NCBI GenBank assembly: GCA_020025075.1
Contig: JAHHSR010000004.1
Coordinates: forward strand, 1 to 54,442
Reading direction: 5' to 3'
DNA from: Pectinatus sp.
Lineage (GTDB): Bacteria; Bacillota; Negativicutes; Selenomonadales; Selenomonadaceae
Length of the DNA: 54,442 nucleotides
The first letter of the stretch is position 1; each line of letters opens with the position of its first letter. This document shows, piece after piece, positions 42,068-50,680 of this stretch. The notes below the pieces were generated by a model, which was not told the origin of the DNA, made no database searches, and saw nothing but the letters and a program-made list of their open reading frames with translations. The position numbers and the translations under genes are program-made.

Positions 42068-43102
42068 TTAGTCGCGGGGGGGGACGACGGGGTGCATACT
42101 GAGGGGCTTTAAGTTGAAGTTGGAGCGATATTCCGTTTCGCTCCAGAGGATGCGCTGGGCGACGAGCGCTTCGGGGTTTAATTTTACGCCGTCTAAGATG
42201 ACTTTTTTGAAAGCGTCATAGCCGGCACGGTCGATGAGATGGCCGCCGTGCAGGTATTCGGGCTTGCCACCCATGACGTAATCGGAGAATTTTTGCCAGT
42301 TCTTGATGACGCCGAAGACGACATCTTCCGTAACCCAGTTGAGGAACATCTTGCCCATGCGCGGCGTCTGCTTGCCCGTGCGGCCGCCAATCATGATGCG
42401 GTAGAATTTTTTGTTGGGGCGTACCCAGGCGGAGGCGGGGCAGGCGGTAACACATTCGCCGCAGCCGACGCAGCAGCAGGCGTCTTTTTGGATTTTGTGG
42501 TCGACGAGCTTCAAGACGCGCGTGGCAGCTTTCGTGCATACCTTGACGCAGCGGCCGCAGCCGATGCAGCGTTCCTTGAGGTAGATAGGGCGCGTAACGC
42601 CGATGATGCCAAAATCTTGGAAATGGGCTTTGGCACAGTCGTTGGGGCAGCCGGCAATGGAAAGTTTGATGTGGTAGTGGCTCGGGAAGATTTCCTTTTC
42701 GAGGCGGCGTGCCAGCGAGGTCGTGTCGATGTTGGCCTTGATGCAGTGGCGGTTGCCGATACAGCCCATGATGTTGCGCGAGCCGATGGTCGGGTAGCCG
42801 TGATTATTTATTTCCATGTCGACATCGCACAAATAGACTTCGACTTCTTTCATGTATTTGGCGATGTAGTTGTTGACGTCAGCGATGGATTCATACTTGA
42901 TGCCCGTGATGTCAAAGGTCTGACGCGTGCCGATGTGGAAGGAGCCGTTGCCCCATTTTTCGGCGATGGATTGGACGAAAGAGAGGTATTTGGCGTCGAC
43001 CGTGCCGCCCGGCACGCGCATTTGAAGCATGAATTCGCCCGGTATTTTTGACTGGCGGAAGCAATTCGTCCGCAGCTGGTTTATGTTGATATCCTTATTC
43101 AA
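42068..43102 (-). CDS. asrC: Anaerobic sulfite reductase subunit C
   Basis: A 344-residue siroheme sulfite reductase. The siroheme-Fe4S4 ligands are in CIGNRHC (CX5C) and CPNDC (CX3C). Two ferredoxin-type clusters follow (CIGCGRCVKVC and CVGCGECVTAC). It reduces sulfite to sulfide with electrons from AsrA and AsrB. Follows asrB by 17 bases. Confidence 0.95.
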   Translation of the reverse strand: MNKDININQLRTNCFRQSKIPGEFMLQMRVPGGTVDAKYLSFVQSIAEKWGNGSFHIGTRQTFDITGIKYESIADVNNYIAKYMKEVEVYLCDVDMEINNHGYPTIGSRNIMGCIGNRHCIKANIDTTSLARRLEKEIFPSHYHIKLSIAGCPNDCAKAHFQDFGIIGVTRPIYLKERCIGCGRCVKVCTKAATRVLKLVDHKIQKDACCCVGCGECVTACPASAWVRPNKKFYRIMIGGRTGKQTPRMGKMFLNWVTEDVVFGVIKNWQKFSDYVMGGKPEYLHGGHLIDRAGYDAFKKVILDGVKLNPEALVAQRILWSETEYRSNFNLKPLSMHPVVPPRD

Positions 43103-43119
43103 AGTATTTCCTCCTGTCG

Positions 43120-43929
43120 CTAGTCAATGAGCTGCTTGGCCTTTACGTAGTTAAAGACGGGACCTTCAAGGCAGACGTAGGTCTCATCGATGCGGCAATG
43201 GCCGCATTTGCCGACGGCGCAAGACATCTTGCGCTCGAAGGAAACCCAGATATTTTCTTCTTTTGCGCCGAGCGCGAGGAATTTTTGGGCTGTGAACTTC
43301 ATCATGACGGGCGGGCCGACGATGATGACCTGCAGGTCGGGCACGGGCTTTTGCACGAGCGGCAATTCGGCGGCGTAATCGGTGACGAGGCCGATTTTTT
43401 TGCCTTCTTTTCCGCTGCCCTTGTCGAGCGTTACGGTTACATCAAAGCTCGTCTGCCATCTTTTTATATCTTCTTCAAAGAGGATGGAGTCGTTATCCCT
43501 AAAGCCGAAGATGAGATTTAGGTTTTTGACGCAGCTTTTATTTTTTTCGATGTGATTGATGAGCGAGCGCACGGGGGCAACGCCTGAGCCGCCGGCGGCG
43601 ATGATGAGGTCTTTTTGGGCATAGGCCGAAAGTTCAAAGCCGTGGCCGTAGGGGCCGCGCATGGGCAGGATATCGCCTACCTTTAAGGCGAAAATCTTGT
43701 CGGTAACGGTGCCGACTTTGCGGATGAGAAATTCCGCCCACTTTTCTTCTTTGGAAAAGTCGGAGATGGAAATGGGACATTCGCCCGCTTGCGGCAGGGA
43801 AATTTGGAAGAACTGACCGAAGTTAATTTCGCCTGCTTTTTCAAATTCGACGCGGAAGAGGCATTCAATCGCCGTGAGCTTTTTTATTTGCAGGATTTTG
43901 TGCGGCTCGGGCATGAAGATATTATCCAT
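43120..43929 (-). CDS. asrB: Anaerobic sulfite reductase subunit B
   Basis: A 269-residue FAD/NAD(P)H-binding ferredoxin-reductase-like subunit. Visible are the flavin site RGPYGHGF, nucleotide-binding AAGGSGVAPVRSLI, and a C-terminal Cys cluster CAVGKCGHC..YVC for the 2Fe-2S centre. It takes electrons from NADH. It overlaps asrA by eight bases. Confidence 0.95.
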   Translation of the reverse strand: MDNIFMPEPHKILQIKKLTAIECLFRVEFEKAGEINFGQFFQISLPQAGECPISISDFSKEEKWAEFLIRKVGTVTDKIFALKVGDILPMRGPYGHGFELSAYAQKDLIIAAGGSGVAPVRSLINHIEKNKSCVKNLNLIFGFRDNDSILFEEDIKRWQTSFDVTVTLDKGSGKEGKKIGLVTDYAAELPLVQKPVPDLQVIIVGPPVMMKFTAQKFLALGAKEENIWVSFERKMSCAVGKCGHCRIDETYVCLEGPVFNYVKAKQLID

Positions 43930-44968
43930 TTTCGCGTTCCCCCTCTAATCTTTTTACTTCTTTGGCGAGTTTGTTTACGGCTGTGGAAAATGAGATGTAG
44001 GCCGGGCAGTGGTCATCACAGCGACCGCAGCCGACGCACATATTATGGCCAAAGCGGACCTTGTGGTCGTGTACCTTGTGCATGACCTTGTAGCGCATGC
44101 GTTCGCCGGCCGTGGGGCGGAAGCTGTGGCCGCCGGCCATGTCGCTGAAGCCGTCAATGTGGCAGGATGCTGCAATGCGGCGGCGTTCGCCGGCATTGGT
44201 TTCGGGCGTATAGGTGATGTCGACCGTGGTAAAGCAGGTGCAGGTCGAGCAGGCGAGCGTGCAGCTGCCACATTCGAGGCAGCGCTTGTCGTATTCATGC
44301 CACATGTCGAGCGATTTTATTTTTTGCTGGATTTCTTTGGAGCTTATTTCGGGCACTTCGACTTTGACAATATTTTCACTTACTGGCTTAACGGAAAAAT
44401 CAGCAGGCGAAGCCTTGAGCGGCGCAAGATATTTTTCAAAAGCGGTATCTTTTACGTCGATTTTGACGCCATCTTCACAAAAGGCGATGCCGATGCCGTA
44501 CTCGTCGGCACTGTTCGTGCCCATCGAGACGCAAAAGCATGAATCCCAGCCCTTTTCGGGGCACTGCATGAGGGCAAAGTGAACCTTTTGGCGGCGCTTT
44601 TGGTAGAGCGGGTCTGCAAAATGGCCGTTTTTGAGATAGATGTCATCAAAGCGGGCAATGGCATTGATGTCACAGGCGCGGGCGAAGATGAAGTAGGGGC
44701 GTTCATCGGCTTCTTTGGCTTCTATGTACTTGCCTTCGACGAAGTACATGACGGTTTCATTAATCGGCTGTAATACCTCTTTTGCGGGGTAGGTCGATTT
44801 TTGCGCGTACTCTATTTCATCGGCAGATGCAATCTTGGCATAGCGAATGCAGTCTGTATCAGAGTAGCGTCCCTGCTGGGGAAATCTTTTTGGTGCATAG
44901 ACCTGGAAATCACTGCTCAGATTTTTTAAAAAAATCCGAAAATCGTTCCAATCGAGTTTGTATCCCAT
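43922..44968 (-). CDS. asrA: Anaerobic sulfite reductase subunit A
   Basis: A 348-residue iron-sulfur electron carrier. Two 4Fe-4S motifs are in CLECGSCTLACSTC and CVGCGRCDDHCPAY. It passes electrons between AsrB and AsrC. First gene of asrABC; TGGAGG lies before ATG 44968. Confidence 0.95.
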   Translation of the reverse strand: MGYKLDWNDFRIFLKNLSSDFQVYAPKRFPQQGRYSDTDCIRYAKIASADEIEYAQKSTYPAKEVLQPINETVMYFVEGKYIEAKEADERPYFIFARACDINAIARFDDIYLKNGHFADPLYQKRRQKVHFALMQCPEKGWDSCFCVSMGTNSADEYGIGIAFCEDGVKIDVKDTAFEKYLAPLKASPADFSVKPVSENIVKVEVPEISSKEIQQKIKSLDMWHEYDKRCLECGSCTLACSTCTCFTTVDITYTPETNAGERRRIAASCHIDGFSDMAGGHSFRPTAGERMRYKVMHKVHDHKVRFGHNMCVGCGRCDDHCPAYISFSTAVNKLAKEVKRLEGERENG

Positions 44969-45181
44969 TTTTTCCTCCAGAATGATAAAATTTATGTCTT
45001 TTCTCTATTCTACATCAATTTTATATAGGTTTCTAGCCCATAATTTATAAAAAACATTGAAAAAATCTATTGATATATTTTTTCACCGGCATAAAGGCAA
45101 CCAAAAAGCCCTTTTCAGGACTTGAAAAGGGCTTTTTGGGCTTATTTATAAAATAAAATTTTTATGTTAATAGGTTAATTA
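44969..45181. other. Gap between nrdJ terminator and asrA
   Basis: AT-rich 213-bp region. It holds the asrA upstream region and, at 45103-45137, a terminator. No further gene or RNA structure is visible. Confidence 0.4.
45103..45137 (-). terminator. Terminator of nrdJ
   Basis: Perfect stem AAAAAGCCCTTTTCA/TGAAAAGGGCTTTTT with short loop; U-run on the minus strand. Confidence 0.85.
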
Positions 45182-47446
45182 CTATTCACATTTTGACCAG
45201 CCGCAGTAGCTGCAGGTGACGCAGTGGCCTTCGGGCTTTAGCGTGTAGTGGCCACATTCGGGACACTCGCGGTTGATGCTCTTGTCTTCCGTCTTGTCGA
45301 CATATTTGGCTGCGGGTTCTTGCTGCTGGGTTTCGTTGTAGATTTCAGCCAGCGCCGAGGCGATGGCATTGCCGCAAGAAAGCGAGATGTCGCGCCGGCC
45401 GCTTCTTATCAGTGCCTGGCAGGCTGAGCAGCGGTGCTGCGAGAGCTGCTTTATAATCTGCTTGACGCTGATGCCAGAGCGAAGGGCGAGCGAAGTCAGG
45501 CGCGTAATCGTCGCAATGTTTGACGAGCAGCCGCCTGAGGCATTGGTAAAGACCTCGAAAATTTGCCCGTCGGGGGTTTTGTTAATCGTTATATACATCT
45601 TATCGACGCATGAGGTGTGCCTGAGCAGCGTACAGCCATCAAGGCGCGTGATGTCGTCGCGCTTTTGCGGCACGAGCGAGTCATATTCGATGCCCTTGGC
45701 GGCATCTTGCTTTTCGCCTTTTGAGACGCCGAGGATATTGCCGCGCTTGCAGCCGTCGCGGAAAATCGTGATGCCCTTGCAGTTTCGCTTCCAGGCGGCG
45801 AGATAGATTTCCCGTATATCTTGCGGCGTGGCGTCGTGGCGCAAGTTGACGGTCGAGGAGATGGAGTTATCGACCCATTTTTGCATTGCCGCTTGAAGGC
45901 GGACGCGGTTTAGATAGGGGACGTCGTGGCTTTCGATGACGAAGGGGAATTTTTCCTTTATGACCTTGTCGCTGGTGTTGTAGCTCATGTGGTGGTAGTC
46001 CAGAAGGTCTTTTATCGAATGGGCGTAGACCTTGAAGGATTTTTTCGCTTCTTCCATTTTATGCGTCGTGCGCTCGTAGCTTATCTTGTAAAGCGGTTCG
46101 CAGCCGCCGGAAAAAAGGCCCATGAGAAGGGAGATGGTGCCGGTCGGCGCAATGGCCAGCAGCGTGCCGTTTCTAAGGCCGTACTTTTTGATGTCATGGT
46201 AGACTTCGGGCGCTTCTTCGTGCAGGAGCTTGATGAGCGGCGATTTTTTGGTTTTTTCCCATTCGTAGCGGCCGAAGGTGCCCTTTTCGCGGGCCATGGC
46301 GGAAGAGGTGCGCGCCGCTTCGATGAACATGAGGCGCATAACCTTGGCGACAAATTCATTGCCGCGGTCGGAGCCGTAGCGCAGCTTCATCGCTACAAGT
46401 GCATCAGCTACGCCGAAAAGGCCGAGGCCGACGCTGCGCCAATCGTCGATGCAGCGGCGGTTGTCATCGAGCGGCTGCGTTTCGTAGCCGTAGTCGAGGA
46501 TTTCATCGAGGGCCATTGTCGCCGTGTGCACGGCTTTGAGGAAGCCTTCTTTGTTCAGCTTGGGATTGTCGCTGAATTTATCGTCGATGAAGTTGTAAAG
46601 ATTGATGCTCATGAGGTTGCAGGAATTGTAAGCGTTGCCGCCAAATTCGCCGCAGGGGTTGGTGATTTCAATCTTGTAGTCGTCATAGCCGCTCAAGAGG
46701 TTATAGTCATTGAGGCGGTCGACGAAAAGGGCGCCGGGGTCGCCCCAGTCCCACTGTGTTTTGCAGTATTCATCGAAGAAGTCGGCAGCGTCGATGGTCT
46801 TTGTGATTTTTTCGCCTGTCGATTCGACATCGAATTTTAGCTCGTATTTTTCGCGGTTCATTACGGCCTGCATGAAGTCGTCCTTAAAAAGTACGGAGAT
46901 ATTCATCGAGGCGAGCTTTTCGTTGTCCTGTTTTAGGCGCAAAAATTCGTAGATGTCCGGGTGGTCGCAGTTGAGGCCAATCATCATGGCGCCGCGGCGG
47001 CCGTTCTGGCTGATGACATCGCCTGTCGCGTCAAAAATTTTGAGGAAGGAGACCGAGCCGCTTGAGGTGCGCGCAGCATTATTTACATGGCTGTCTTTGG
47101 GGCGCAATTTGCTCACGTTGACGCCGATGCCGCCGCCGTAAGAAAAGATGCGAGCGATTTGGGCGTTGATTTTGAAAATGGATTCTATATTGTCGTCGGG
47201 CGAGGGGAGAATATAGCAGTTGCTGAGGCTCGCCTTGAATTTGCCCTTGGCGCCTGTCGCATAAAGTGTGCGGCCGGCGGGGCAGACGGAGCCTTTTTCG
47301 AGATATTCGTGCATGGCCTTTTGCACGGGCGGCGAAAATATCGAGGTTACGCGGTCGATGAATTGCATCGGCTCCGTTTCGCCGGCGTGGTAATATTTGG
47401 CCTTGAGGATATTTTGTCCTACTTCAGTTTCGTACCAGTTTGTCAT
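45182..47446 (-). CDS. nrdJ: Adenosylcobalamin-dependent (class II) ribonucleotide reductase
   Basis: A 754-residue class II RNR that makes deoxynucleotides with adenosylcobalamin and needs no oxygen or second subunit. Radical-site residues lie in the barrel (LSNCYILPS, NPCGE, APTGTISLLMG). The C-terminal region carries TSCVDKMYITINKTPDGQIFEVF and a zinc-finger-like CPECGHYTLKPEGHCVTCSYCGWSKCE tail (two CxxC pairs) for thioredoxin-linked reduction. The start is ATG 47446; AAGGAGGGA lies 46 bases upstream with a stem-loop between. No cobalamin riboswitch is seen upstream. Confidence 0.95.
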   Translation of the reverse strand: MTNWYETEVGQNILKAKYYHAGETEPMQFIDRVTSIFSPPVQKAMHEYLEKGSVCPAGRTLYATGAKGKFKASLSNCYILPSPDDNIESIFKINAQIARIFSYGGGIGVNVSKLRPKDSHVNNAARTSSGSVSFLKIFDATGDVISQNGRRGAMMIGLNCDHPDIYEFLRLKQDNEKLASMNISVLFKDDFMQAVMNREKYELKFDVESTGEKITKTIDAADFFDEYCKTQWDWGDPGALFVDRLNDYNLLSGYDDYKIEITNPCGEFGGNAYNSCNLMSINLYNFIDDKFSDNPKLNKEGFLKAVHTATMALDEILDYGYETQPLDDNRRCIDDWRSVGLGLFGVADALVAMKLRYGSDRGNEFVAKVMRLMFIEAARTSSAMAREKGTFGRYEWEKTKKSPLIKLLHEEAPEVYHDIKKYGLRNGTLLAIAPTGTISLLMGLFSGGCEPLYKISYERTTHKMEEAKKSFKVYAHSIKDLLDYHHMSYNTSDKVIKEKFPFVIESHDVPYLNRVRLQAAMQKWVDNSISSTVNLRHDATPQDIREIYLAAWKRNCKGITIFRDGCKRGNILGVSKGEKQDAAKGIEYDSLVPQKRDDITRLDGCTLLRHTSCVDKMYITINKTPDGQIFEVFTNASGGCSSNIATITRLTSLALRSGISVKQIIKQLSQHRCSACQALIRSGRRDISLSCGNAIASALAEIYNETQQQEPAAKYVDKTEDKSINRECPECGHYTLKPEGHCVTCSYCGWSKCE

Positions 47447-47501
47447 TAAGTCGCGGCAAGATTTCTCCGCTTGGTGGTGAGGGGATTGCCGCTCCCTCCT
47501 T
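47444..47501 (-). promoter_or_regulatory. Ribosome binding site split from start codon by a hairpin (nrdJ)
   Basis: On the minus strand AAGGAGGGA (47501-47493) abuts GCGGCAA (47492-47486), which pairs perfectly with TTGCCGC (47459-47453). Six bases then lead to the ATG. The linear distance is too great for initiation; with the 40-base hairpin folded, spacing is about eight bases. Confidence 0.6.
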
Positions 47502-47724
47502 TTTCTTTATCTATTTGTAAATAGCGCTTATGGCCGAGTTGTTCGGCGTCCTAGCGCATGGTCTGTGGCGAGAGTTACCTTAGTATTTAAGCACAAAATG
47601 ACGGCAAAGACAATTTGCAAATCAGAGCAAAAAAGACCGTAATATACAAGATATGGTATATTTTTGCGCTCAAATAACAAGATATAGAAGAATTGCGACT
47701 TTGACAAAGCAAAGTCTTCCTGTC
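47447..47724. other. nrdJ leader and intergenic region
   Basis: About 280 bp between divergent nrdJ and the valS promoter. On the minus strand it holds the nrdJ leader with a GCCGAA/TTCGGC hairpin near 47531-47550 and the split ribosome binding site. I looked for cobalamin riboswitch motifs and for NrdR-type boxes and found neither. Confidence 0.4.
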
Positions 47725-47753
47725 TTGCGCAAAGGGGAGCGTTACTATATAAT
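47725..47753 (+). promoter_or_regulatory. Promoter of valS
   Basis: TTGCGC at 47725-47730, 17-base spacer, TATAAT at 47748-47753; transcription would start just before the T-box leader. Confidence 0.78.
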
Positions 47754-47770
47754 AGTATATAATAGTGCCT

Positions 47771-47997
47771 AAAAATGATGACGAAGAAAAAGCAGGCAGG
47801 TGGCGCTCCAGAGAGAAGGCCCTAGGCTGGAAGGCTTTCGCGCTGTCCCTGTAGGTCACTTCCGAGTTGCCCGGCTGAAAGCAGTAGGCCGCGCCGCTTC
47901 GCAGCGTTAACGCGTTTGAGCCTCGCCCTGGGCGGGGAAATTTAGGTGGTACCGCGAGGGGAGTCCTTTCGTCCTAATGGACGGGAGGACTTTTTGT
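47771..47997 (+). promoter_or_regulatory. T-box leader (tRNA-Val sensing) of valS
   Basis: The T-box sequence GGTGGTACCGCG is at 47946-47957, followed by the terminator stem GTCCT..GTCC / GGAC..AGGAC (47963-47990) and T-run. Stem I begins near 47771 with the AGAGAAGG-type region; GGTCAC near 47852 supplies a GUC specifier codon, matching valine. Uncharged tRNA-Val stabilises the antiterminator. Confidence 0.92.
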
Positions 47998-48025
47998 TTA
48001 GAAAAAATTGGTTGGAGGATTTTTG

Positions 48026-50680
48026 ATGGATATACCAAAGGTTTATGACCCAGATAGTTTTGAAAAAAAATGGTATGCTTTTTGGGAGGAAAAGGGATTT
48101 TTTGGTGCAGGTGATGCCCAAAAGGATAAGGCGTACAGCATTGTCATGCCGCCTCCTAACGTTACGGGGCAGCTTCACATGGGGCACGCCTTAGACGGCA
48201 CGATACAGGATATTTTGATTCGCTTCCGCCGCATGCAGGGCTTTGATACGCTTTGGCAGTCTGGCTGCGACCATGCCGGCATTGCCACGCAGGCCAAGGT
48301 AGATGCCGCTTTGCGCGAAGAGGGGACAAACCGTTTTGCGCTTGGGCGCGACAAATTTTTGGAACGCGTCTGGCAGTGGAAGGAAAAATATGGCTCGCGT
48401 ATTACAAAGCAGCAGCGCTCGCTTGGCGCTTCGTGTGACTGGCAGCGCCATCGTTTCACGATGGATGAGGGCTGCTCAAAGGCCGTGCGCGAAGTATTTG
48501 TGCGCCTTTATGAAGAAGGCCTCATCTATCGCGGCACGCGCATCACGAACTGGTGCCCCAGCTGCCATACGGCGATAAGCGATATAGAAGTCGAGCACAA
48601 GACGGAAAAGGGACATCTTTACCATCTGCGCTATGCCGTTGAAGGCACGGACGAGTATATAGAAATTGCGACGACGCGCCCCGAGACGATGTTTGGCGAT
48701 ACGGGTATTGCCGTTCATCCGGAAGATGAGCGCTATAAAAACCTCGTCGGCAAGATGGCCATTTTGCCGCTCGTTGGCCGCCGTATTCCGATTTTTGCTG
48801 ACTCTTATGTCGACAGGGAATTTGGTACGGGTGCTGTCAAGGTTACGCCGGCGCACGACCCTAACGACTTTGAAATGGGCAAGCGCCATAATCTGGAGCA
48901 GATTATCGTCATTAATAATGACGGCACGATGGCGGAAAATATGGGCAAGTATGCAGGTCTTGACCGTGCCGCTTGCCGGAAAAAGCTCAGTGAAGATTTG
49001 CAAAAAGAGGGAATTTTGCTTTCCATCGAAGAACACGAACACGCTGTCGGTCACTGCTCGCGCTGTGATTCGACCATCGAGCCGCTCGTTTCGATGCAGT
49101 GGTTTATGAAGATGGATGAGCTTGCCGCTCCCGCTTTAAAGGCGGCTAAAGATGGCGAGCTGCAGTTTGTGCCGGCACGCTTTGGCAAGATTTATTGCAA
49201 CTGGCTCGAAAATATTCGCGACTGGTGCATTTCACGTCAGCTATGGTGGGGTCATCGCATTCCGGCCTGGTACTGCGACGATTGCGGCAAGATGAGCGTG
49301 AGCCGCACGGAGCTTGATGGCTGCCCGCACTGCGGCAGCAAGCATATAAGACAAGATGAAGATGTCCTGGATACGTGGTTCAGCTCGGCACTGTGGCCCT
49401 TTGAGACGCTCGGCTGGCCGGAAAAGACGCCGGAGCTGGAAAAATTTTATCCGACGGACGTGCTTGTAACCGGCTATGATATTATCTTCTTCTGGGTGGC
49501 ACGCATGGTTATGCTGGGACTTAAATTTACCGGCAAGCTGCCGTTTAAATACGTTTTTCTGCATGGTCTCGTGCGCGACAGCCAAGGCCGCAAGATGAGC
49601 AAGTCCCTGGGTAATGGCGTCGACCCGCTGGAAATCATCGACCAGTACGGTGCCGATACGCTTCGCTTCATGCTCGTGACGGGCAATACGCCGGGAAACG
49701 ATATGCGCTTTTACATTGAGCGCGTTGAAAGTGCCCGCAATTTTGCCAATAAGCTTTGGAATGCCTCGCGCTTTATGCTCATGAACCTCGAGGGATTCGA
49801 TAAGTCGTTTGTGCCGGCTGAGGCGGACTATTCGCTGTCGGATAGATGGATTTTGGCGCGGGCCGATATTGTCGGTAAGAGCGTGACGGAAAATCTCGAA
49901 AAATTTGAACTGGGCGAAGCGGCGCGCTCAATTTATGAATTTATCTGGAATGAGCTTTGCGACTGGTATATTGAGCTGTCCAAGGCCAGCCTTTATGACA
50001 AGGAAAATGAACGCCGTCGCCGCACGACGCAATATGTTTTGCGCCTCGTTTTGGAACGTGCTTTGCTGCTGCTTCACCCGTTTATGCCTTTTATCACCGA
50101 GGAAATTTGGCAGCACATTCCGCATGAAGGCGAAAGCATCATGTATGCCGCTTGGCCAGAGTCTTTGGCGCTTTCTTTTGACGCGGCGCTAGCTCAGCAG
50201 CAGATGGGCGCCATCATGGAAACTATTAAGGCCATTCGCAATATGCGCGCCGAAGTAAATGCTGCTCCGAAAAAGCGCACGGAAGTATTCTTGAAGGTTG
50301 CAGACGAAAAGCTCGCGGCCGTCTTTACCCAAAATAGCACCTATCTCGACTCTTTGGCCTGCGCGCAGCCCGTTACGCTCATCGACGGCGAAGAAAAGCC
50401 CGAAAACGCCATGGCTGCAGTCATTGATGGCGTGGAAATTTACCTGCCGCTTGCCGAACTCATCGATGTAGAAAAGGAAACGGCGCGCCTTGAAAAGGAA
50501 CTTGCCAATCTGGAAGGCGAGATAGCCCGCCTCGAAAAGAAATTGGGCAATGCTTCGTTTGTGGCCAAGGCACCTGCGCAAATCGTAGAGAAGGAAAGGG
50601 AAAAGCAAAGCGGCTATAAAGAAAAGTGCGCAGCAGTCAAAGAGCGCCTCAGCTATCTTGCTGCTTTGAGCAAAAAATGA
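48026..50680 (+). CDS. valS: Valyl-tRNA synthetase
   Basis: An 884-residue class I synthetase. HIGH appears as PPPNVTGQLHMGHAL, KMSKS as GRKMSKSLGNG, and a CP1 editing domain lies between. An anticodon-binding domain and a C-terminal coiled coil (LVDVEKETARLEKELANLE region) complete it. ATG 48026 has GGAGGA upstream. The stop overlaps the folC start by four bases (ATGA). Confidence 0.97.
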   Translation: MDIPKVYDPDSFEKKWYAFWEEKGFFGAGDAQKDKAYSIVMPPPNVTGQLHMGHALDGTIQDILIRFRRMQGFDTLWQSGCDHAGIATQAKVDAALREEGTNRFALGRDKFLERVWQWKEKYGSRITKQQRSLGASCDWQRHRFTMDEGCSKAVREVFVRLYEEGLIYRGTRITNWCPSCHTAISDIEVEHKTEKGHLYHLRYAVEGTDEYIEIATTRPETMFGDTGIAVHPEDERYKNLVGKMAILPLVGRRIPIFADSYVDREFGTGAVKVTPAHDPNDFEMGKRHNLEQIIVINNDGTMAENMGKYAGLDRAACRKKLSEDLQKEGILLSIEEHEHAVGHCSRCDSTIEPLVSMQWFMKMDELAAPALKAAKDGELQFVPARFGKIYCNWLENIRDWCISRQLWWGHRIPAWYCDDCGKMSVSRTELDGCPHCGSKHIRQDEDVLDTWFSSALWPFETLGWPEKTPELEKFYPTDVLVTGYDIIFFWVARMVMLGLKFTGKLPFKYVFLHGLVRDSQGRKMSKSLGNGVDPLEIIDQYGADTLRFMLVTGNTPGNDMRFYIERVESARNFANKLWNASRFMLMNLEGFDKSFVPAEADYSLSDRWILARADIVGKSVTENLEKFELGEAARSIYEFIWNELCDWYIELSKASLYDKENERRRRTTQYVLRLVLERALLLLHPFMPFITEEIWQHIPHEGESIMYAAWPESLALSFDAALAQQQMGAIMETIKAIRNMRAEVNAAPKKRTEVFLKVADEKLAAVFTQNSTYLDSLACAQPVTLIDGEEKPENAMAAVIDGVEIYLPLAELIDVEKETARLEKELANLEGEIARLEKKLGNASFVAKAPAQIVEKEREKQSGYKEKCAAVKERLSYLAALSKK

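Noticed and set aside
42239-43051. 270-codon plus-strand frame opposite asrC
   Set aside because: Low-complexity Ala/Asp/Val-rich translation typical of an antisense shadow.
45926-46840. 304-codon plus-strand frame opposite nrdJ
   Set aside because: Antisense shadow of a conserved enzyme gene.
47447-47724. Cobalamin riboswitch before nrdJ
   Set aside because: Expected from the enzyme's cofactor, but no B12-box or conserved core motif is present. The same search in front of cbiD was also negative.
47587-47859. 90-codon minus-strand frame
   Set aside because: It runs through the valS promoter and T-box leader, so it is not a gene.
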